From Fimenecus sp036652055 (GTDB lineage: Bacteria; Bacillota; Clostridia; Oscillospirales; Acutalibacteraceae): DNA of 64,000 bases. Below the pieces are notes generated by a model. That model saw nothing but the letters and a program-made list of their open reading frames with translations. It was not told where the DNA came from and searched no databases. Shown piece by piece: positions 8,832 to 17,461 of the stretch. Position 1 is the first letter of the stretch, and the number at the start of each line of letters is the position of its first letter. The position numbers and the translations under genes were made by a program. The stretch covers positions 15,779 through 79,778 of the forward strand of contig JAVVWP010000004.1 in NCBI GenBank assembly GCA_036652055.1, in the 5' to 3' direction.

Positions 8832-9695
8832 TTATCTTTCCCAAATGGCTGATGAACCGCAAGGGAGTATCATTCCTGAATTTGTAACAGGAAGTCCTAT
8901 TTCATCGCTTGTAACATTTCCGCCAAACTGCGGACATATTGCAGAACCTAAAATGTATTGCATAACCGCTGGCGAAAGCCCCGTTGTATATGAATTTATT
9001 AATACCATTAATGGATTATCTGAAAGCACATCTTTACAAAGCTCAACAAAATTGTAAACTTCATTTTCAAGCTTCCAAATTTCGCCATTCGGGCCTCTGC
9101 CATATGACGGTGGATCCATAATAATTATGTCATATTTATTGCCACGCCTTATTTCTCTTGCAACAAATTTTGCACAATCGTCAACAATCCAGCGAACAGG
9201 CATATTTGCAACACCTGAAGATGCTGCATTCTCTTTTGCCCATTGAACCATTCCCTTTGAAGCGTCAACATGAACTACCTCTGCACCTGCTTTTAGTGCC
9301 GCTATTGTCGCTCCACCTGTATAAGCAAAAAGATTTAAAACTTTTACTTTTCTGCCTGCATTTTTGATAAGGTTTGAAGTATATTCCCAATTAACCGCTT
9401 GCTCTGGGAAAATACCTGTATGTTTAAATCCCATTGTTTTAACATTAAATGTAAGCTCATTGAATTTTATGCTCCAAAAATCGGGAATTTTATTAAGCAA
9501 TTCCCAATTTCCGCCGCCCTCTTTTGAACGGTGATATATTGCATCAGGCTTTTTCCAAAGAGGATGCTTTTTTGGTGTATTCCAAATAACCTGCGGATCA
9601 GGTCTAATTAAAGTTATATTGCCCCAACGCTCAAGCCTTTGACCGCTGCTGCAATCAAGAAGTTCATAGTCTTTCCAGTCGTTTGTATATCTCAT
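8832..9695 (-). CDS. Class I SAM-dependent methyltransferase, RlmI/RlmK-like (COG1092)
   Basis: 287-residue Rossmann-fold methyltransferase resembling enzymes that make 5-methylcytosine in 23S rRNA. The SAM-binding motif is NLFAYTGGATIAA near residues 121-133; the acidic residue after strand 2 is in VVHVDASKG; the catalytic-type motif is MDPPSYGRG near 195. Unlike full RlmI it lacks the N-terminal PUA domain, as do many short family members. An NPPY-like DPPSY motif is compatible with base methylation of RNA. It sits between ruvB and ecfA1. The exact substrate is unknown. Confidence 0.75.
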   Translation of the reverse strand: MRYTNDWKDYELLDCSSGQRLERWGNITLIRPDPQVIWNTPKKHPLWKKPDAIYHRSKEGGGNWELLNKIPDFWSIKFNELTFNVKTMGFKHTGIFPEQAVNWEYTSNLIKNAGRKVKVLNLFAYTGGATIAALKAGAEVVHVDASKGMVQWAKENAASSGVANMPVRWIVDDCAKFVAREIRRGNKYDIIIMDPPSYGRGPNGEIWKLENEVYNFVELCKDVLSDNPLMVLINSYTTGLSPAVMQYILGSAICPQFGGNVTSDEIGLPVTNSGMILPCGSSAIWER

Positions 9696-9718
9696 TATTA
9701 TGGTAATTCCTTTCAGCT

Positions 9719-10762
9719 TTAAACATCTAATCTTTGCTGCTCATTTTCAGGTATATTAGGATTTTTTATTCCTAAATGCTCATAAGCAAGCGAAGTTACC
9801 ACTCTACCACGAGGTGTTTTTGAAATGAAACCTATTTGCATAAGATACGGCTCATAAACATCTTCGATAGTAATAGATTCTTCACCGATTGTCGCAGCTA
9901 TTGTTTCAAGACCAACTGGACCTCCATTGTAATTTTTAATCATTGAAGTGAGCAACAATCTATCGATTAAATCAAGACCTAAATGGTCAATTTCCATTCT
10001 GCCAAGTGCTATTTTTGCATTGTCTTCAGTTATTACGCCATTTCCCATTACCTCTGCAAAATCCCTTGCTCTTTTTAAAAGTCTGTTGGCAATTCGTGGC
10101 GTTCCTCGAGAGCGTGATGCTATTTCGTTTGCACCATTTTCATCAATTGCTATTCCTAAAATGCCTGCACTTCGCTTTACTATTTGGCAAAGCTGCTCTG
10201 GCGTATACATCTCAAGCCTTGAAATAACTCCAAATCTATCACGAAGTGGTGCAGTTAACTGCCCTGCTCTTGTTGTTGCACCAACTAATGTGAATTTCGG
10301 TAAATCAAGCCTAATAGAGCGTGCCGATGGCCCTTTACCGATAATAATATCGAGAGCATTATCTTCCATTGCTGGGTATAAAACTTCCTCAACACTTCTT
10401 GAAAGACGATGAATTTCATCAATAAACAATACATCACCATCACAAAGGTTAGTAAGAAGTGCTGCTAAATCACCTGGCTTTTCGATTGCAGGGCCAGAAG
10501 TAATTCGCATTTGAACGCCCATTTCATTGGCAATTATGCCTGCAAGAGTAGTTTTTCCAAGACCAGGAGGGCCATATAACAAAACATGGTCAAGAACCTC
10601 GCCTCTACCCTTTGCGGCTTCTATATATATTTTTAAGTTTTCCTTAACTTTTTCTTGCCCGATATATTCATTTATAGTATGAGGGCGAAGTGAAACTTCA
10701 ATGTCTGCATCCTCATTTGTAAAATCGGGAGTTGTTATTCTGTTTTCGTTTTCTTCATCCAT
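9719..10762 (-). CDS. ruvB: Holliday junction branch migration ATPase RuvB
   Basis: Motor of the RuvAB branch-migration complex acting on Holliday junctions during recombination repair. From the ATG at 10762 the protein has 347 residues. Walker A GPPGLGKT is at 64-71, Walker B LFIDEIHRL near 113, sensor 1 GATTRAG near 161. The C-terminal winged helix includes GGPVGLETIA and TPRGR. I prefer this ATG because AAAGGA lies about 8 bases upstream; a GTG six codons earlier would overlap that site. The ruvC-ruvA-ruvB order is intact. Confidence 0.95.
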   Translation of the reverse strand: MDEENENRITTPDFTNEDADIEVSLRPHTINEYIGQEKVKENLKIYIEAAKGRGEVLDHVLLYGPPGLGKTTLAGIIANEMGVQMRITSGPAIEKPGDLAALLTNLCDGDVLFIDEIHRLSRSVEEVLYPAMEDNALDIIIGKGPSARSIRLDLPKFTLVGATTRAGQLTAPLRDRFGVISRLEMYTPEQLCQIVKRSAGILGIAIDENGANEIASRSRGTPRIANRLLKRARDFAEVMGNGVITEDNAKIALGRMEIDHLGLDLIDRLLLTSMIKNYNGGPVGLETIAATIGEESITIEDVYEPYLMQIGFISKTPRGRVVTSLAYEHLGIKNPNIPENEQQRLDV

Positions 10763-10792
10763 AATAGAATTTCCTTTCACTTTTTCCCGATA

Positions 10793-11401
10793 TTATAACT
10801 GCTTTGCAAGTAGTTTTAAGCCTTGCTTTATTAAATCTTCAACTGAAAGTTCTCTGTCAAGCCTTGAAACTGCGACAGATGCCTCTGATTGAGAATACCC
10901 AAGCATTGTAAGTGCGCTGATAGCCTCGCCACTGTTACCACCTTGTGACGCCATTCCCGCAAGCTCAATTTCAGGAGTTGATGCACTAAGGTCAAGACCT
11001 TTTGCAAGCTTGTCTTTAAGCTCTAAGACCACTCTGTTTGCAATCTTTGGCCCTACGCCCTGTGCTTTTGTGATTGCCTTGCTATCACCTGTTGCTATAC
11101 TTAAAATCAGCTTTTCAGGTGGAAGCTCTGAAAGAATTGCAAGCCCTGCTTTTGGGCCTACGCCTGAAACTGTTGTTAAAAGTTTAAAACATTCAAGCTC
11201 TTGTTCATCATAAAATCCATATAAATCAAGTGCGTCCTCACGAACATTCAAATATGTGTAAAGCGTAATTGTAATTCCTTTTTCGGCTACTTTTTTTAAT
11301 GTGGTAGCAGTAGTTGAGCATTTGAATGCAACGCCTGAACAATCAACCGCTATGTTCTGCGAATCAAAATATACTACCTTGCCTGTAATAGAATAAAACA
11401 T
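10793..11401 (-). CDS. ruvA: Holliday junction DNA-binding protein RuvA
   Basis: Tetrameric protein that binds the four-way junction and loads RuvB. At 202 residues it has the normal domain order: N-terminal OB fold (about 1-62), double helix-hairpin-helix region with VSGVGPKAGLAIL (near 78) and AQGVGPKIANRVVLELKDK (near 113), then a flexible linker and the C-terminal RuvB-binding domain (about 150-202). It lies 24 bases after ruvC and 30 before ruvB. Confidence 0.95.
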   Translation of the reverse strand: MFYSITGKVVYFDSQNIAVDCSGVAFKCSTTATTLKKVAEKGITITLYTYLNVREDALDLYGFYDEQELECFKLLTTVSGVGPKAGLAILSELPPEKLILSIATGDSKAITKAQGVGPKIANRVVLELKDKLAKGLDLSASTPEIELAGMASQGGNSGEAISALTMLGYSQSEASVAVSRLDRELSVEDLIKQGLKLLAKQL

Positions 11402-11425
11402 TGTTTTCCCTCGTTTTTATGTATT

Positions 11426-11935
11426 TTAAATCTTATATTTTTCTGAATTGAGTTTTCCCATTAATGAGCCACTTGAATGAGCATGGCAAATTGCCATTGC
11501 AAGGGCGTCTGCTGTATCATCGGGCTTTGGAATTTTATCTAAATTTAGAATTACCTTTGTCATTTCTTGAACTTGCTTTTTTTCAGCTCTGCCATAGCCC
11601 ACAACACTTTGTTTAACCTGCAAAGGAGTATATTCAAACGCCTCTACTCTATTTTTTTGAGCAGCAAGCATAACAACCCCTCTTGCCTGTGCAACATCTA
11701 TAACTGTTTTTGCATTGGTATTATAGAAAAGTTTTTCTATTGCCATTGCCTTTGGAGAATATTTTTTCATTAAAGCGTCAAGCTCATCATAAATAATTTC
11801 AATTCTTCGATTAAAATTCATTCCGGCAGGCGTAGTAACAGCACCAAAATCAAGCACTGTAAATTTATTTGCAATATAGTTTATAACGCCAAAGCCAACA
11901 ATTGCATAACCTGGATCTATTCCCAAAATTATCAT
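11426..11935 (-). CDS. ruvC: Crossover junction endodeoxyribonuclease RuvC
   Basis: Dimeric resolvase that cuts Holliday junctions. The RNase H-like acidic residues are present: D7 in GIDPGYAIVGFG, E67 in AIEKLFY, and the C-terminal pair in KPDDTADALAMAICH. At 169 residues its length is standard. The ATG has AAAGGAAA just upstream. It is the first gene of the series ending at clpE and lies directly downstream of the promoter at 11971-11999. Confidence 0.95.
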   Translation of the reverse strand: MIILGIDPGYAIVGFGVINYIANKFTVLDFGAVTTPAGMNFNRRIEIIYDELDALMKKYSPKAMAIEKLFYNTNAKTVIDVAQARGVVMLAAQKNRVEAFEYTPLQVKQSVVGYGRAEKKQVQEMTKVILNLDKIPKPDDTADALAMAICHAHSSGSLMGKLNSEKYKI

Positions 11936-11970
11936 ATTATTTCCTTTTTAATAAAAATTATTATTAAGAA

Positions 11971-11999
11971 ATTTTACCACATATTGAGTTAAATATCAA
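11971..11999 (-). promoter_or_regulatory. Promoter of the ruvC-to-clpE gene series
   Basis: On the minus strand TTGATA (11994-11999) and TAAAAT (11971-11976) are spaced by 17 bases, about 36 bases ahead of the ruvC ATG. No other clear promoter or terminator interrupts the twelve downstream genes, so this is the likely main promoter. Confidence 0.75.
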
Positions 12000-12020
12000 G
12001 GAAAACAGAATATAAAGAAG

Positions 12021-12051
12021 GAGCTGCCCACATTAATAAGTGAAACAGCTC
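12021..12051 (-). terminator. Probable terminator after the O-antigen-ligase-like gene
   Basis: Inverted arms GAGCTG.../...CAGCTC with several G-U pairs form a stem just past the stop at 12062, followed on the minus strand by CCTTCTTTAT. The T-tract is interrupted, so this is a moderate-strength call. Confidence 0.5.
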
Positions 12052-12061
12052 ATAGTTATAA

Positions 12062-13393
12062 TTATTTTAGAATATATTTTTCGCTTTTAGAATTTTTGTT
12101 TTTATTAAAAAGTTTATTGCGTTCAGAAATCGCAGTAGCGTCATATGTTTCTTTATGCTTTGACGCAACTCGCTTTGTCGCTTCAATAAGCCCAAGTGCT
12201 ATCATAAAATACATAAGTTCTTTTGGTGATTGCAATGTATATTCAAACATTGATATTGAAATAAATCCACTAATCATTGATAAATATGCAATTGAAATTC
12301 GTTTCCACCAACCGCCACATTTGAAGATTTTGAAGATGTCAATAAAAATCAAAACAAATACAGATAACAACATTATTAATCCAACAAAGCCTAATTCTGT
12401 TGTCATTTCTATAAATAAATTGTGTGCATGTGGATATGGAATGCTTTTTTCTGCTAAAATAGCGGCTACATTTTCAGTTCCTGCACCAAGCCCTAAAATT
12501 GGCCTTTTACCGATTGACTCAAAGCAAGTGTCCCAAATTGCAAATCTAAATACAGTTGATTCATCTATAAAGGAATCAAACTTTCGCCTTTCTCTAATAA
12601 CAATAGGTAAAATTCCAGACGAAACAAGCGAAACTAAAAGCATAGTAATAGCTGTCTTTTTACCAAGGAAAGTAAGCATAATCAGAGAAACAACAACCGC
12701 AATTGCAGCACCCCTTGAATATGTAAAGAGAATTCCAAGGAAAATAAACACGGTTGCCGTTGTGGCTAAAATTTTTCGCTTTTTTGTACTTGCATAAAAA
12801 CAAAGGAAAATTGAAAGTGGCATTACTATTATTAAAAATGTCGCCAAAATCAAAGGATTGTCAAAAGTTCCTGAAGCTCTGTCTATTATGTATGTGCCTT
12901 GAATTTCAAAAGGCAAAACTTTAAAGATTAAATTGTTAAGATGTGTATAAATTGGGTTTGGGAAAAAATTTTGAAGGTCTATTGCAAGAAAAGACATTTG
13001 AAGAACAGCACACAGGCCCGCACCTGCTCCTGACGCTGAAAGGCAAAGCAATATGTTTTCAATTTTCTTTTTTGTATCAACAGAATTTGCAACAATTAAA
13101 TAGCCTAAAAACATTCCCATCCATAAAAGCGAAATGGCTGCTGAATAAATTCTCGTCTTTGACCAAACCATAGAAGAAAGCATAAAACACATAAAGACAA
13201 AAAAAGTTTTTCCTTGTTTCCCCATTACTACTTTTCTACCAATGTGTGACCAATTCTTTTTAAATATCGGAAAAAAGAAAAGAATTAAAAATGGCGCAAT
13301 ATACTCTGGTAGCAATCCACCAATAAATGCTGTAAGCATTAAAAATTTGTCATATTTATTGTATTCTTTATTTGTAAAAATATCGGGAACCAA
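12062..13393 (-). CDS. O-antigen ligase / Wzy family polytopic membrane protein
   Basis: 443-residue polytopic membrane protein with about ten hydrophobic helices and the Wzy_C-type periplasmic loop. That loop shows FRFAIWDTCFESIGKRPI then GLGAGT and HAHNLFIEM near residues 278-325, as in O-antigen ligases and polysaccharide polymerases. In a Gram-positive it would polymerise or transfer a surface glycan. No glycosyltransferase, flippase or chain-length gene is nearby, so it is an orphan. The apparent start is a TTG with a G-rich site (AGGGGGGAG) only about 4 bases upstream; an internal ATG at residue 18 is the alternative. The C-terminal tail is polar and lysine-rich. Confidence 0.78.
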   Translation of the reverse strand: MVPDIFTNKEYNKYDKFLMLTAFIGGLLPEYIAPFLILFFFPIFKKNWSHIGRKVVMGKQGKTFFVFMCFMLSSMVWSKTRIYSAAISLLWMGMFLGYLIVANSVDTKKKIENILLCLSASGAGAGLCAVLQMSFLAIDLQNFFPNPIYTHLNNLIFKVLPFEIQGTYIIDRASGTFDNPLILATFLIIVMPLSIFLCFYASTKKRKILATTATVFIFLGILFTYSRGAAIAVVVSLIMLTFLGKKTAITMLLVSLVSSGILPIVIRERRKFDSFIDESTVFRFAIWDTCFESIGKRPILGLGAGTENVAAILAEKSIPYPHAHNLFIEMTTELGFVGLIMLLSVFVLIFIDIFKIFKCGGWWKRISIAYLSMISGFISISMFEYTLQSPKELMYFMIALGLIEATKRVASKHKETYDATAISERNKLFNKNKNSKSEKYILK

Positions 13394-13546
13394 ATGCTCC
13401 CCCCCTAATATTGTTATATATACTTATCTAACCAATTTATGTATAATATCATATTTCTTATAAAAATACAATAAGATTAGCAAGTTATAATAAATTTGTA
13501 ATATTTATGAAATTTATTACTAATTTATGAATTTTTTAAAAAAGCC

Positions 13547-13574
13547 TTGATTTTTTCTGTAAATAGGCTAAAAT
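13547..13574 (+). promoter_or_regulatory. Sigma-A promoter of groES-groEL
   Basis: TTGATT (13547-13552) and TAAAAT (13569-13574) are spaced by 16 bases. The CIRCE operator begins 6 bases after the -10 element, so HrcA bound there would cover the transcription start. Confidence 0.7.
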
Positions 13575-13579
13575 ATATA

Positions 13580-13606
13580 TTAGCACTCAAGGCATAGGAG
13601 TGCTAA
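13580..13606 (+). promoter_or_regulatory. CIRCE operator (HrcA binding site)
   Basis: A perfect inverted repeat TTAGCACTC - 9 bases - GAGTGCTAA, identical to the CIRCE consensus. It lies 36 bases before the groES ATG and overlaps the predicted start point. It predicts heat-shock control of groES-groEL by HrcA; hrcA itself is not in the window. Confidence 0.97.
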
Positions 13607-13641
13607 TATATTATCTTAATTATCTTTTAGGAGGAATTTAT

Positions 13642-13926
13642 ATGACCATTAAACCATTAGCTGACCGAGTTGTTTTGAAAGCAATTGAACTTGAAGAAAC
13701 AACAAAAAGCGGTATCATTCTTGCTGCATCAGCTCAAGAAAAGCCCCAAGTTGCTGAGGTTGTCGCAGTTGGTCCAGGCGGAGTTGTTGACGGAAAAGAA
13801 GTTACTATGTATGTTAATGTTGGCGACAGAGTAATTACCGGCAAATACTCAGGCACTGAGGTTAAACTCGACAAAGATGAATTTATTATAGTTCGTCAAG
13901 CAGATATTTTAGCAATTGTTGAATAA
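13642..13926 (+). CDS. groES: Co-chaperonin GroES
   Basis: 94-residue heptameric lid of the GroEL folding chamber. It starts at the ATG at 13642, preceded by a strong AGGAGG (13629-13634). An upstream ATG at 13600 would lie inside the CIRCE operator and is not used. The N-terminus (IKPLADRVVLKAIE) and the mobile loop region near residues 18-32 (TTKSGIILAASAQEKP) are family-typical, as is the C-terminal DILAIVE. groEL follows after 22 bases. Confidence 0.96.
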   Translation: MTIKPLADRVVLKAIELEETTKSGIILAASAQEKPQVAEVVAVGPGGVVDGKEVTMYVNVGDRVITGKYSGTEVKLDKDEFIIVRQADILAIVE

Positions 13927-13948
13927 TTTTTAAAGGAGTGTTTTTATT

Positions 13949-15583
13949 ATGGCTAAGCAAATAATTTATGGTGAAGAAGCTCGCAAGGCTCTCCAAACCG
14001 GTATCGACAAATTAAGCGATACAGTTAAAATCACATTAGGTCCAAAAGGCAGAAATGTTGTTCTTGATAAAAAATACGGTGCCCCACTTATTACTAATGA
14101 CGGCGTTACTATTGCAAAAGAAATTGACCTTGAAAACGCATTTGAAAATATGGGTGCTCAACTTGTTAAAGAAGTTGCAACAAAAACCAATGATGTTGCA
14201 GGTGACGGAACTACTACTGCTACCCTTTTAGCACAGGCTCTTGTTCGTGAAGGAATGAAAAATGTAGCTGCTGGTGCTAATCCTATGGTTGTTAAAAAAG
14301 GAATGCAGATGGCTGTTGATGCCGCTGTTAAAGCTGTTATTGCTTCTGCACAACCTATTAAAGGTACAGATGACATAGCAAGAATTGCTACTATTTCTGC
14401 TTCTGATGAGTTTATTGGCAAACTTATTGCAGATGCTATGGAAAAAGTTACTGCCGACGGCGTTATCACTATTGAGGAGTCAAAAACCTCTGAAACATAC
14501 AGTGATGTTGTTGAAGGAATGCAATTTGACCGTGGATATATTTCACCTTATATGGTAACTGATACTGATAAAATGGAAGCTGTAATCGATGATGCTTACA
14601 TTCTTATTACCGACAAGAAAATTGCTAATATTCAAGAAATTTTACCTCTACTTGAGCAAATTCTTCAAGCTGGTCAAAAGCTTGTAATAATTGCTGAAGA
14701 TGTTGAGGGTGAAGCTCTTTCTACAATTCTTGTAAACAGACTTCGTGGCACATTTACCTGTGTATGCGTTAAAGCCCCTGGGTTTGGCGACAGAAGAAAA
14801 GAAATGCTACAAGATATTGCAACTCTTACAGGCGGCGAAGTTATTACTGCTGACCTCGGTCTTGAGCTTAAAGATACAACTATTAATCAACTTGGTCGTG
14901 CAAAACAAGTTAAGGTATCAAAAGAAAATACAATTATTGTTGACGGTGCAGGCGACAGCGATGCTATTAAAGGCAGAGTTAGTCAAATAAGGTCACAAAT
15001 TGATGTGACTACTTCAGAATTCGACAGAGAAAAGCTTCAAGAAAGACTTGCAAAGCTTGCAGGTGGTGTTGCTGTTATCCGTGTTGGTGCTGCTACCGAA
15101 ACTGAAATGAAGGAAAAGAAACTTAGAATTGAAGACGCATTAGCTGCTACTAAGGCTGCTATTGAAGAAGGTTCTGTTGCAGGTGGTGGCGTAGCACTTC
15201 TTAATGCTATTCCAGCAGTTGAGGCACTTCTTGCTACTGATGATGCAGATGAAAAAACAGGAATTAAGATTGTTCTTAAAGCAATCGAAGAACCAGCTCG
15301 TCAAATTGCTAAGAATGCAGGGCTTGAAGGTTCTGTAATTATTAATGAGATTGTTAATTCAGGCAAAAAAGGCTATGGCTTTAACTTTGCAACTGAAAAA
15401 TATGTAGATATGTTTGAAGAAGGAATTTTAGATCCTGCTAAGGTTACTCGTTCAGCACTTCAAAACGCTTCTTCTGTTGCTGCTATGGTTCTTACTACTG
15501 AATCACTCGTAACAGATATTCCTGACCCTCAGGCAGACGCTGCGGCTGCTGCTGCAATGGCTCAAGGCGGCGGAATGTATTAA
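13949..15583 (+). CDS. groEL: Chaperonin GroEL
   Basis: 544-residue ATP-dependent protein-folding chamber subunit. Visible signatures include LGPKGRNVVLDKKYG near residue 30, the nucleotide-binding GDGTTTATLLAQ near 85, and VAGGGVALL near 410. The C-terminus ends QGGGMY, a short version of the usual GGM-repeat tail. AAAGGAG precedes the ATG. It is cotranscribed with groES under CIRCE and ends at the strong hairpin at 15607. Confidence 0.97.
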   Translation: MAKQIIYGEEARKALQTGIDKLSDTVKITLGPKGRNVVLDKKYGAPLITNDGVTIAKEIDLENAFENMGAQLVKEVATKTNDVAGDGTTTATLLAQALVREGMKNVAAGANPMVVKKGMQMAVDAAVKAVIASAQPIKGTDDIARIATISASDEFIGKLIADAMEKVTADGVITIEESKTSETYSDVVEGMQFDRGYISPYMVTDTDKMEAVIDDAYILITDKKIANIQEILPLLEQILQAGQKLVIIAEDVEGEALSTILVNRLRGTFTCVCVKAPGFGDRRKEMLQDIATLTGGEVITADLGLELKDTTINQLGRAKQVKVSKENTIIVDGAGDSDAIKGRVSQIRSQIDVTTSEFDREKLQERLAKLAGGVAVIRVGAATETEMKEKKLRIEDALAATKAAIEEGSVAGGGVALLNAIPAVEALLATDDADEKTGIKIVLKAIEEPARQIAKNAGLEGSVIINEIVNSGKKGYGFNFATEKYVDMFEEGILDPAKVTRSALQNASSVAAMVLTTESLVTDIPDPQADAAAAAAMAQGGGMY

Positions 15584-15606
15584 TAGCTCGATTATGAGTT
15601 AAAATT

Positions 15607-15649
15607 AAAACGCTCTGACTAAATTTTGGTTTAGTCAGAGCGTTTTTTT
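15607..15649. terminator. Bidirectional terminator between groEL and the transketolase genes
   Basis: A 17-base-pair stem (AAAACGCTCTGACTAAA and its complement) with a 6-base loop. On the plus strand it runs into seven T. On the minus strand it is followed by TTTTAATTTT, so it can also end the convergent transketolase transcript that stops at 15661. Confidence 0.92.
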
Positions 15650-15660
15650 ATTGTTTAAAA

Positions 15661-16608
15661 TTATGCTTTCATTGCTATTGCTTTTTTTGCTTTTTCTGCA
15701 ATGTTTTTTGCATCAAGACCATAAATATGCAAAAGTTCAACAGCTGGACCAGATTTTCCAAAGACATCTTCAACTCCAACACGAACAACAGGAACTGGAA
15801 CGGTTTCGCAAATCACTTCACAAACTGCACCGCCAAGCCCACCGATTATACTATGCTCCTCGGCTGTAACTATTGCACCTGTTTTCTTTGCACTTTCTAT
15901 TACAAGCTCTCTGTCAATTGGTTTAATTGTACACATATTAACAACTCTTGCAGAAATGCCTTCGTTTTTAAGCTCTTCTGCTGCCATCATTGCTTCGTTT
16001 ACCATTAAGCCTGTTGCAATTATTGTGACATCAGTTCCCTCGGCAAGGATATTTCCTTTTCCGATTTCAAACTTATAATTTTCATCAAAAACTCTTGGAA
16101 CTGCTAATCTGCCAAAACGCATATATACAGGGCCTTCATGCTCGGCTGCAGCCATTACGCAGAGCCTTGCTTCAATATCGTCAGCCGGATTTAAAATAAT
16201 CATATTTGGGATTGAACGCATAAGCGCAATATCTTCACAGCACTGATGGCTTGCACCATCTTCACCTACTGAAATGCCTGCATGAGTAGCTCCAATTTTT
16301 ACATTTAAGTTTGTATAAGCAATTGAATTTCTAACTTGTTCAAATGCTCTGCCTGCTGCAAACATTGCAAAAGAACTCGCAAATACTGTAAATCCTGTTG
16401 CTGCAAGACCTGCTGCAACACCCATAAGGTTGCTCTCAGCAATACCTACATCTATAAATTTATTTGGAAATGCTTTTTTGAACATTCCTGTTTTTGTGGC
16501 GGCTGCAAGATCGGCATCAAGAACCAATACCTTATCGTTTTTTTCACCTAATTCAACAAGTGCTTTGCCATAGCCTTCTCTTGTTGCTAATTTAATTATA
16601 TCTGCCAT
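15661..16608 (-). CDS. Transketolase, C-terminal (pyrimidine + C) subunit
   Basis: 315 residues corresponding to the C-terminal half of transketolase, which moves two-carbon units in the pentose phosphate pathway. It carries the thiamine-diphosphate pyrimidine-binding domain, with the activating Glu in GIAESNLMGVAAGLA near residue 57. The FEQVRNSIAY segment is near 90, and the transketolase C domain follows from about 190. It follows the N-terminal subunit gene after 5 bases. Split transketolases are common in Clostridia and the two chains are expected to form one enzyme. The GHAGISVGEDG-like loop (THAGISVGEDG) supports transketolase over pyruvate dehydrogenase E1 beta. Confidence 0.92.
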   Translation of the reverse strand: MADIIKLATREGYGKALVELGEKNDKVLVLDADLAAATKTGMFKKAFPNKFIDVGIAESNLMGVAAGLAATGFTVFASSFAMFAAGRAFEQVRNSIAYTNLNVKIGATHAGISVGEDGASHQCCEDIALMRSIPNMIILNPADDIEARLCVMAAAEHEGPVYMRFGRLAVPRVFDENYKFEIGKGNILAEGTDVTIIATGLMVNEAMMAAEELKNEGISARVVNMCTIKPIDRELVIESAKKTGAIVTAEEHSIIGGLGGAVCEVICETVPVPVVRVGVEDVFGKSGPAVELLHIYGLDAKNIAEKAKKAIAMKA

Positions 16609-16613
16609 ATCCC

Positions 16614-17456
16614 TTATGCCTCCAATTCGTTGAGTTTTTCGCTTAATTCTTTCATTGCTATATTATATTGTTCTTCATTTGGTGCTGTTCCGTGCCAAGC
16701 ACAAGCATCTTCCATAAAAGAAACGCCCTTGCCTTTAACAGTTTTCATAACTATTACGGTTGGTTTTCCTTTAGTTTCTTTTGCTTTTTTAACAGCCTTT
16801 TCAAGCTCGGTCATACAATGCCCACAGCACTCAATAACATTCCAGTTAAATGCTGCAAATTTTTCACCTATTGGATATGGTGCATTAACCTCTTCACAAG
16901 TACCGTCAATTTGAAGGTTATTGTTATCAACAAATGCGAGAAGATTGTCAAGATTTCTATTGCCTGCAAACATTGCTGCTTCCCAAACTTGACCTTCTTC
17001 GATTTCGCCATCACCGAGGATTGTATAAACTCTATAATCCTTATTTTGAAGCTTTGCTCCAAGTGCCATTCCTACTGCTGCTGAAACACCTTGACCGAGT
17101 GAGCCTGTACTCATATCAACGCCAGGTATCTTGTCCATATTAGGATGCCCTTGAAGATATGAATTGCTCTTTCTAAGTGTTTTTAAATCTTCAACAGGAA
17201 AATATCCTTTAAGTGCCAAGGTTGCATAAAGTGCAGGTGCAGCATGACCTTTTGAAAGAACAAGTCTATCTCTGTTGTCCATTTTTGGATTTTTTGGGTC
17301 AACATTCATTTCCACATTATAAAGATAAGAAAGAACATCGCAAATTGAAAGTGAGCCACCTGGATGCCCCGCCTTTGCATTATACACCCCTTCGATTACG
17401 CCCATTCTCGCTTTCGTAGCAAAAATCTTTAGCCCTTTTTTTGTTTTGTCGTCCAT
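16614..17456 (-). CDS. Transketolase, N-terminal (diphosphate-binding) subunit
   Basis: 280 residues forming the thiamine-diphosphate-binding half of a split transketolase. The cofactor motif begins GDGEIEEGQVWEA near residue 148 and ends in VDNNNLQ near 176. The substrate-channel motif GHPGGSLS is near 31 and SKGHAAPALYA near 69. It lies 5 bases upstream of the C-terminal subunit gene and just downstream of the HAD gene. Together the two chains interconvert pentose, triose and hexose phosphates. Confidence 0.92.
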   Translation of the reverse strand: MDDKTKKGLKIFATKARMGVIEGVYNAKAGHPGGSLSICDVLSYLYNVEMNVDPKNPKMDNRDRLVLSKGHAAPALYATLALKGYFPVEDLKTLRKSNSYLQGHPNMDKIPGVDMSTGSLGQGVSAAVGMALGAKLQNKDYRVYTILGDGEIEEGQVWEAAMFAGNRNLDNLLAFVDNNNLQIDGTCEEVNAPYPIGEKFAAFNWNVIECCGHCMTELEKAVKKAKETKGKPTVIVMKTVKGKGVSFMEDACAWHGTAPNEEQYNIAMKELSEKLNELEA

Positions 17457-17461
17457 TTTTG

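Noticed and set aside
13600..13641. Earlier ATG for groES at 13600
   Set aside because: It falls inside the CIRCE operator at the transcription start and lacks a ribosome-binding site. The ATG at 13642 follows AGGAGG and matches the GroES N-terminus.
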